DNA from: Candidatus Thalassarchaeum betae
Lineage (GTDB): Archaea; Thermoplasmatota; Poseidoniia; Poseidoniales; Thalassarchaeaceae
Assembly (NCBI GenBank): GCA_003193925.1
Contig: PSPG01000009.1
Coordinates: forward strand, 1 to 63,577
Length of the DNA: 63,577 nt
Direction of reading: 5' to 3'
Below are positions 59,098-63,577 of this stretch, one piece after another. The notes under the pieces were generated by a model. It worked only from the letters and a program-made list of their open reading frames with translations. It was not told where the DNA came from and did not search any database. Each line of letters opens with the position of its first letter. Position 1 is the stretch's first letter. The position numbers were made by a program, and so were the translations under genes.

Positions 59098-59526
59098 TCA
59101 CAGGAGCAGGGCCGCCTCCTCGCGGACCCGCTTGAACATGTTCAGGAAGCCATTTGCCCTGCTCGGGGTCAGGGAGGAGCGGATACCCATCGAGTCGGCG
59201 TAGTCCGGCTCCAAGTCGGCCACTTCCGCGGGATTCATCCCGTTGACCGCCATCGCAGTCACAGCCATCAGGCCCTGGACTATCTGTGCATCAGCCCCGC
59301 CTCGGAGGATGAAGCCTCCTTCCCCGTCAACATAGCAGATCACGTGGGCCCGAGACTGACAGCCGTGGATCTGGTTGTCGTCGGTCCACTCCTCGACGGG
59401 GAGTGGGGTCGGATGCCGCTTGGCGTACTCGAAGAGCAACTCGTAGCGCTCCATCGCATCGAAGCACTCCTGGAACTCCTCGACCACGTCGTCGAGGTGC
59501 GCAGGCCACTTCCTGCCTTCCAACAT
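59098..59526 (-). CDS. sufE: SufE-family sulfur acceptor
   Basis: 142 residues. SufE takes the persulfide from SufS and passes it to the Fe-S scaffold. The catalytic Cys56 is in HGCQSRAH, after LPVEEWTDDNQIHG; the C-terminal FLNMFKRV segment also fits. TTCAAGG at 59549-59556 (minus) lies about 26 nt before the ATG, so it may have its own leaderless promoter in addition to read-through from sufS, which ends 45 nt upstream. Confidence 0.93.
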   Translation of the reverse strand: MLEGRKWPAHLDDVVEEFQECFDAMERYELLFEYAKRHPTPLPVEEWTDDNQIHGCQSRAHVICYVDGEGGFILRGGADAQIVQGLMAVTAMAVNGMNPAEVADLEPDYADSMGIRSSLTPSRANGFLNMFKRVREEAALLL

Positions 59527-59571
59527 GGTGATGCGTCCTAGCGCCCCGCCTTGAACATGACTAGATGGTAA

Positions 59572-60798
59572 TCACGAGAAGCGCTCTACCAGGTGCTGTA
59601 GGTACTCGACGAAGGCCTCTGCCTCGTCCATCGTGTTGTAAATCCAGAACGAGGCGCGGTTCGTCGAGGGCACGCCGAGCGCGTCCATCAGAGGCTGGGC
59701 GCAGTGGTGTCCGGTCCTGACTGCGAAGCCCCCCTCGTCCAGCAGAAGCGCGAGGTCCAGCGACTGGATGCTCTCGTGCAGGAACGAGACCGCCCCGCTG
59801 CTGTCCTCCCTCTCTGGCTCGCCGTAGATACGGATTCCTGGAATCTCACGCATCTGCGCCGCTGTCCATGAGGCTACGTGGTTGATGTGCTCGTGCACCT
59901 CCCTCATGTCGAACTGGTCCAGCCACTCGACGGCCGCCCCCCATCCAATCGCCTCGGCGATCCTGGGCGTGCCGGTCTCGAACCTCGCATGGCCTTCCTG
60001 GAAGGTGCTGCCCTCGGTACTGACTGACTTGATTACGAGACCGCCTGTCAGGAACGGGCCCATCTGCTCCATCGCATCGGACTTTGCCAAGAGACATCCG
60101 ATACCAGTGGGGCCGGCCATCTTGTGCGCCGATATAGCGACGAAGTCAGCCCCCAGTTGATCGAAGTTGACCCTTTCGTGCGGAGCACCCTGCGCACAGT
60201 CCAGAAGGACTCTCGCTCCAGCGGCGTGCGACATCTCGATGATGTCCTCGATGGGGTTCCGGACTCCCAGCACGTTGCTGGTGTGCACCACGCACACGAG
60301 CGATGCGTCGGCGACCGCTACCTCCAAGGCATCCATGTCCAGAGTGAACGACTCGATGTCAATCGGGACGTATCTGACCTCGATGCCCCTCTCGATGGAG
60401 AGTTGCTGCCAAGGGACGATATCGGCATGGTGCTCCATCTCCGTCAGTACGATGACATCGCCCTCGCCGAGGTTCTCACGAGCCCATGCATATGCTACGA
60501 GGTTGATCGCCTCGGTCGCCCCGCTGGTGTAGATCAACCTGTCGGGCGAGGTACCGAAGTACGTGGCAATGAGCGCACGGGCGTTCTCGAGCGCGGTCGT
60601 CGCCTCGTCTGCCAGAGTGTGATTCGAGCGGTGCGCGTTGGAGTTGTACTCCTCGTAGTAGTGGGTCATGGCGTCGATGACGCACTGCGGCTTCTGCGAA
60701 GTCGCTGCATTGTCGAAGTAGACCAGTTGCTTGCCATTCGGCAGGCGACGCTTGAGAATAGGGAAATCAGCTCGTATCGCCTCGATATCCAAAGCCAT
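59572..60798 (-). CDS. sufS: Cysteine desulfurase
   Basis: 408 residues, PLP enzyme releasing sulfur from cysteine for Fe-S clusters. Class II (SufS) features: YFDNAATSQKP at the start, SNAHRSNHTLADEAT, GATEAINLVAYAW, the PLP lysine in SAHKMAGPTGIG and the active-site Cys in RTGHHCAQP. SD AGGAGG lies about 7 nt before the ATG. It heads sufS-sufE-sufT. sufBCD are not in the window. Confidence 0.95.
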   Translation of the reverse strand: MALDIEAIRADFPILKRRLPNGKQLVYFDNAATSQKPQCVIDAMTHYYEEYNSNAHRSNHTLADEATTALENARALIATYFGTSPDRLIYTSGATEAINLVAYAWARENLGEGDVIVLTEMEHHADIVPWQQLSIERGIEVRYVPIDIESFTLDMDALEVAVADASLVCVVHTSNVLGVRNPIEDIIEMSHAAGARVLLDCAQGAPHERVNFDQLGADFVAISAHKMAGPTGIGCLLAKSDAMEQMGPFLTGGLVIKSVSTEGSTFQEGHARFETGTPRIAEAIGWGAAVEWLDQFDMREVHEHINHVASWTAAQMREIPGIRIYGEPEREDSSGAVSFLHESIQSLDLALLLDEGGFAVRTGHHCAQPLMDALGVPSTNRASFWIYNTMDEAEAFVEYLQHLVERFS

Positions 60799-60909
60799 AG
60801 CCGTTCCTCCTATTCACTCCAATCAACGGCCCGATATCAACTCGCGCACGTGGAAACGAAGCAACCGTGGCAGGGAAATGCAATAACGTGTCGTTTCCTA
60901 CAGACGTAC

Positions 60910-62925
60910 ATGCGCAGGAGCGTCGCAGGCGTACTCCTGAGTTCACTGATGGTGCTTTCCCTGGCGATGCCGGCCGCCGCCCAATCCGAGTCTCCCCCGG
61001 AGTGGTCAGCCGCTGTTTCTGCAGGTGGGTGGTGGGAGGATCAGATCACGGACATAGCCGTGGACCCCTCCTCGGGCGACATCTTCGTCGTAGGGGCGTT
61101 TCACTACGACATGTACCTCGGTCCGTTCTACCTGACCTCGGTCCAGCACGCCACCGCAGGCAACACCAGCGACATCTTCGTCGCCAAGCTGTCCGGCTCG
61201 GAGTGGAAGTGGGCGGTCTCGGCGGGCGGCGAGGACTACGACTGGGCGAGTTCGATAGCCGTCGATTCGTCCGGTGATGCCTACATCACTGGCGGATTCC
61301 GGTCGAACAACTCCACCTTCGACCCGTTCGTGCTGACGAACGCTGACCATACCCCGCGGGTCTGGGGGCAGTCGGAGCCGACTTCCGACGGCTTCGTCGC
61401 CAAGATCGACGCGGAGGGCTCCTGGCAGTGGGCCGAGCGGATATCCGGCAATATGACCGATGAGGGCTCGCAGGTCTCGGTCGGACCGAATGACCAGATT
61501 GTGGTATCTGGTGTGTTCAGCTCGACCGCCATCCAGTTCGGCGGAGGCAAGTCGTTGACCAACACAGGCAGCCCGAGCAGCACGGACATCTTCGTCATCA
61601 AGTTCGACTCGAACGGGACTCACCTCTGGGACGCCCAGGTGATGGGCTGGGGTAACGAGGTCGTCACCGGGATGGCTATCCACGGGTACGGCGACGTCAT
61701 GCTCACCGGTTACTTCACCGATCAGGCAGCTTACTTCACTCCACACAAAGCCGCCAACTCGAAAACTGGCCACTCAGAGGCCTTCGTCGCGAGGCTCTCG
61801 CCCTCGGGGTTCTGGTCATGGGTCATCGCGGCCGGAGGGGGTGGTGGCGACGAGGGGAAAGGGATTGATGTCGATTCCAATGGCAACTCGTACGTCATCG
61901 GGCGCTTCAGCTCGGATGCCATCGAGTTCAGGGATGCTGACAACAACACGAGCACGAAAGTGGTCAACACGGTCCAGACAGGGTCCACGGACGTCTTCGT
62001 CGCCAAGGTCGACGGCGCGGGCAACTGGCTGTGGGCCGTCGGCATCGAGGGTGATGGCACGGATTATGCGGGCGGCATCACTGTCGTCGACGATGGCGCG
62101 GTAGTCGCCGGAGGCTTCTACTCGCTGAACTACGTGTTCGGCTCGACCACGCTCCAGCACTCTGCTGCCGCCGCGCACGCTGACATGTACGTGGCGGGAA
62201 TCTCTGAGAACGGCACCTGGAACTGGGCAATCTCCGGGGGCATGGCGGGGTGGCCCGAGTACTTCGCGCTGGAGCACCACGACGGCTCGATCCACGTCGC
62301 AGGCTCGTTCTCGGTGGGTAAGGCCACCTTGGGCGAGCACGACATGCACAACTGGGACGAGAACAGCTCCTTCCAGTGGCCAGACGCATTCGTCGCTACC
62401 CTCGAGTTCCCCCCTCCCGTGCCCGGTTGCACTGATTCGCTAGCGACCAACTACGACTCGAACGCGGATGTGGACGATGGCTCGTGCGAGTACGCCCCGG
62501 ACACCGATGGGGATGGCATCAGAGACAACGTCGATACTGATGACGATGGCGATGGCCATACTGATGATAGGGAGGAGGCGTGCGGATCGGATCCACTAGA
62601 TCCCCAGTCGGTGCCTTCAGACAACGACGAGGATGGCTTCTGCGACGACTTGGACGATGACGACGATGACGATGGTCTGCTTGACGATGAGGAGGCAGCC
62701 TACGGGGCCGACCCGCTGAATCCTGACTCGGATGGTGACGGCCACATGGACGGGGACGAGGTGGATGGCGGTTACGACCCTATGGACCCCGAAGACTTCG
62801 CTAGGCCACTATGCTGCGGGCCCACTCCCTTCGAATCCCTGTTCACGATGGGCGCCCCCGTGATTGTGCTCCTATTCGTAGCCGTCCTTATCCTGAGAAG
62901 TAGAAAACATCCTGAAAACGAGTGA
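60910..62925 (+). CDS. SBBP-like beta-propeller and TSP3 surface protein
   Basis: 671 residues from MRRSVAGVLLSS, with a signal peptide ending AAAQ. A beta-propeller of SBBP type covers about 30-490: blades repeat 'I-A-V-D-S-S-G-D-A-Y-I-T-G-G-F ... T-D-I-F-V-A-K-L ... G-x-W-x-W-A'. One GCTDSLATNYDSNADVDDG unit follows, then TSP3 repeats (about 530-620), two adjacent Cys (LCCGP) and a C-terminal membrane helix with a basic tail. The reading frame extends upstream to 60124 inside sufS antisense sequence, which is rejected; CAATAAC (60881-60887) lies about 27 nt before the ATG. Probable adhesive or polymer-binding surface protein; no catalytic motif seen. Confidence 0.85.
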   Translation: MRRSVAGVLLSSLMVLSLAMPAAAQSESPPEWSAAVSAGGWWEDQITDIAVDPSSGDIFVVGAFHYDMYLGPFYLTSVQHATAGNTSDIFVAKLSGSEWKWAVSAGGEDYDWASSIAVDSSGDAYITGGFRSNNSTFDPFVLTNADHTPRVWGQSEPTSDGFVAKIDAEGSWQWAERISGNMTDEGSQVSVGPNDQIVVSGVFSSTAIQFGGGKSLTNTGSPSSTDIFVIKFDSNGTHLWDAQVMGWGNEVVTGMAIHGYGDVMLTGYFTDQAAYFTPHKAANSKTGHSEAFVARLSPSGFWSWVIAAGGGGGDEGKGIDVDSNGNSYVIGRFSSDAIEFRDADNNTSTKVVNTVQTGSTDVFVAKVDGAGNWLWAVGIEGDGTDYAGGITVVDDGAVVAGGFYSLNYVFGSTTLQHSAAAAHADMYVAGISENGTWNWAISGGMAGWPEYFALEHHDGSIHVAGSFSVGKATLGEHDMHNWDENSSFQWPDAFVATLEFPPPVPGCTDSLATNYDSNADVDDGSCEYAPDTDGDGIRDNVDTDDDGDGHTDDREEACGSDPLDPQSVPSDNDEDGFCDDLDDDDDDDGLLDDEEAAYGADPLNPDSDGDGHMDGDEVDGGYDPMDPEDFARPLCCGPTPFESLFTMGAPVIVLLFVAVLILRSRKHPENE

Positions 62926-62944
62926 TTCGCGCTAATCCTAGGGA

Positions 62945-62952
62945 CATTTATT
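62945..62952 (+). promoter_or_regulatory. TATA box for the SLOG-family gene
   Basis: CATTTATT is centred about 30 nt before the ATG at 62979, consistent with a leaderless start. Confidence 0.5.
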
Positions 62953-62978
62953 GCCGTACACCCACGTGCGTCGTGCAC

Positions 62979-63428
62979 ATGGCAGGGCCCACGGGACAGG
63001 ACATGGTCGAGCGGCTGGGCAGCCAAGACCTGAACAGGGACGGGGAAATTATCAATCTCGCAATCGTGGGCTCGAGCAGGTTCTACGACTTCTGGGTCTT
63101 CGAGGATGTGGTCGGTAGATGGGTCGATGAGAACGGCTATCCGGACCTCATCATCGTAGGTGGGGCGAGCGGTGTCGACTACATGGCAGAGCGCTGGGCC
63201 GACAACAACTCGATACCCATCGCCGTGTTCACCGAGGAGTGGGGCGACCCCAACAGGAGCCTGCAGGACAAGGGGCGCGCAGAAGCTCCCAACACTCTCA
63301 CTGCGAAGATCCTGAACGGCGCTTCGCACATCCTGGCGATGCCCTCATCCACTAGCAAATGGACTAGGATAGTGATAGAGCAAGCGGGCGAGCTGGGGAT
63401 CCCCACCGACGTTCACGAAGTCGACTGA
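62979..63428 (+). CDS. SLOG-family (DUF2493/YspA-like) nucleotide-binding protein
   Basis: 149 residues from MAGPTGQDM. The core LAIVGSSRFYDF, then DLIIVGGASGVDYMAERWA, gives the VGSRxFxD and GGAxGxD motifs of DUF2493, a member of the SLOG superfamily of proteins that bind nucleotide-derived ligands. HILAMPSSTSKWT corresponds to the later family segment. The function of archaeal members is not known; a nucleotide ligand is inferred. The longer frame from 62922 overlaps the upstream stop and its own TATA element, so the ATG at 62979 is preferred; 63003 is an alternative. Confidence 0.85.
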   Translation: MAGPTGQDMVERLGSQDLNRDGEIINLAIVGSSRFYDFWVFEDVVGRWVDENGYPDLIIVGGASGVDYMAERWADNNSIPIAVFTEEWGDPNRSLQDKGRAEAPNTLTAKILNGASHILAMPSSTSKWTRIVIEQAGELGIPTDVHEVD

Positions 63429-63550
63429 TGATGGTGCTCGTGCCGGGAGATGAGCACGTTTCCTCCGGAAACGAAGGGTTCGTTCTCACGAGGACATAGC
63501 CCGGCCACTGACGAACCAACCGTTCAAGGCTGGCACCTCCTGTCAGGGTC

Positions 63551-63577
63551 ATGGGAAAACTCGAATTTATGGGAATA
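63551..63577 (+). CDS. Possible start of a further gene, cut by the window edge
   Basis: An ATG at 63551 opens MGKLEFMGI and is not stopped before the window ends. CGTTCAAGG is centred 26 nt upstream, like the presumed promoters elsewhere in this window. Nine codons are too few to call a product. The rest of 63429-63550 shows no gene I can support. Confidence 0.25.

Noticed and set aside
60124-60909. Upstream extension of the SBBP/TSP3 gene frame
   Set aside because: Antisense to sufS; the signal peptide and a TATA-like element point to the ATG at 60910.
63364-63552. Minus-strand frame of 62 codons at the right edge
   Set aside because: It overlaps the SLOG gene end, has no start signal and no recognisable feature.

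Overview
The window looks like a chromosomal segment from a high-GC marine Thermoplasmatota archaeon, most likely Marine Group II ('Ca. Poseidoniia'). The evidence is a transcription factor B, an archaeal-type PheS, a stand-alone GMP synthase PP-ATPase subunit, CDP-archaeol synthase (ether-lipid synthesis), an AglB/STT3 oligosaccharyltransferase, leaderless genes with TATA-like elements about 27 nt before the start codon, and many large surface proteins with thrombospondin type 3 (TSP3) repeats. No IS element, prophage, rRNA or CRISPR array was seen. Lineage is inferred from gene content only.

Layout. 1-6785 (minus): a very large oligosaccharyltransferase whose 3' end lies outside the window. 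6901-12997: purD, carS and three envelope proteins of unknown function. 13090-16490: tRNA-Met, then a tightly spaced pair of a multi-OB-like secreted protein and a TctA-family permease. 16578-19343: a two-TM surface protein that reads like the CD36/SR-B/LIMP-2 family. 19441-26365: a translationally coupled trio of a 1526-residue LTD-PhoX-LTD-PLD-PLD-TSP3 surface protein, thymidine phosphorylase and a membrane acyltransferase-like protein. 26358-31675: an M60 metallopeptidase lipoprotein and glyA. 31784-36857: two TSP3 proteins ending in PGF-CTERM-like sorting tails. 36861-42237: tRNA-Asn and the operon gcvPA-gcvPB-membrane protein-purE-guaA(PP-ATPase). 42362-47982: an SDR-like protein, an EF-hand protein, gcvT, an unusual hairpin and tfb. 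47993-55805: tRNA-Ala and a cluster of two small proteins with predicted mature N-terminal histidine, two LVIVD beta-propellers, a SCO1/SenC copper chaperone and a YHYH-domain protein. 55729-63428: pheS, a zinc-ribbon membrane protein, tRNA-Thr, folD, sufS-sufE-sufT, a beta-propeller/TSP3 surface protein and a SLOG-family protein.

How the genes fit together. glyA, gcvPA, gcvPB, gcvT and folD form most of a glycine/one-carbon module (gcvH and lpd are not in the window), and it is interleaved with purine genes (purD, purE, guaA subunit) that consume one-carbon units. The PhoX/phospholipase D surface protein coupled to thymidine phosphorylase suggests phosphorus and nucleoside scavenging from outside the cell. 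The SCO1/LVIVD/His-first cluster suggests an extracellular copper-dependent activity. The large share of secreted, Asp-rich, N-glycosylation-sequon-rich proteins fits a particle- or polymer-associated heterotroph with an elaborate glycosylated envelope. Best candidates for something undescribed are the CD36-like protein, the LTD-PhoX-PLD fusion operon, the copper cluster and the three-part oligosaccharyltransferase. No gene-free stretch exceeds about 300 bases; the longest, 46681-46908, holds the hairpin and the divergent gcvT/tfb promoters.
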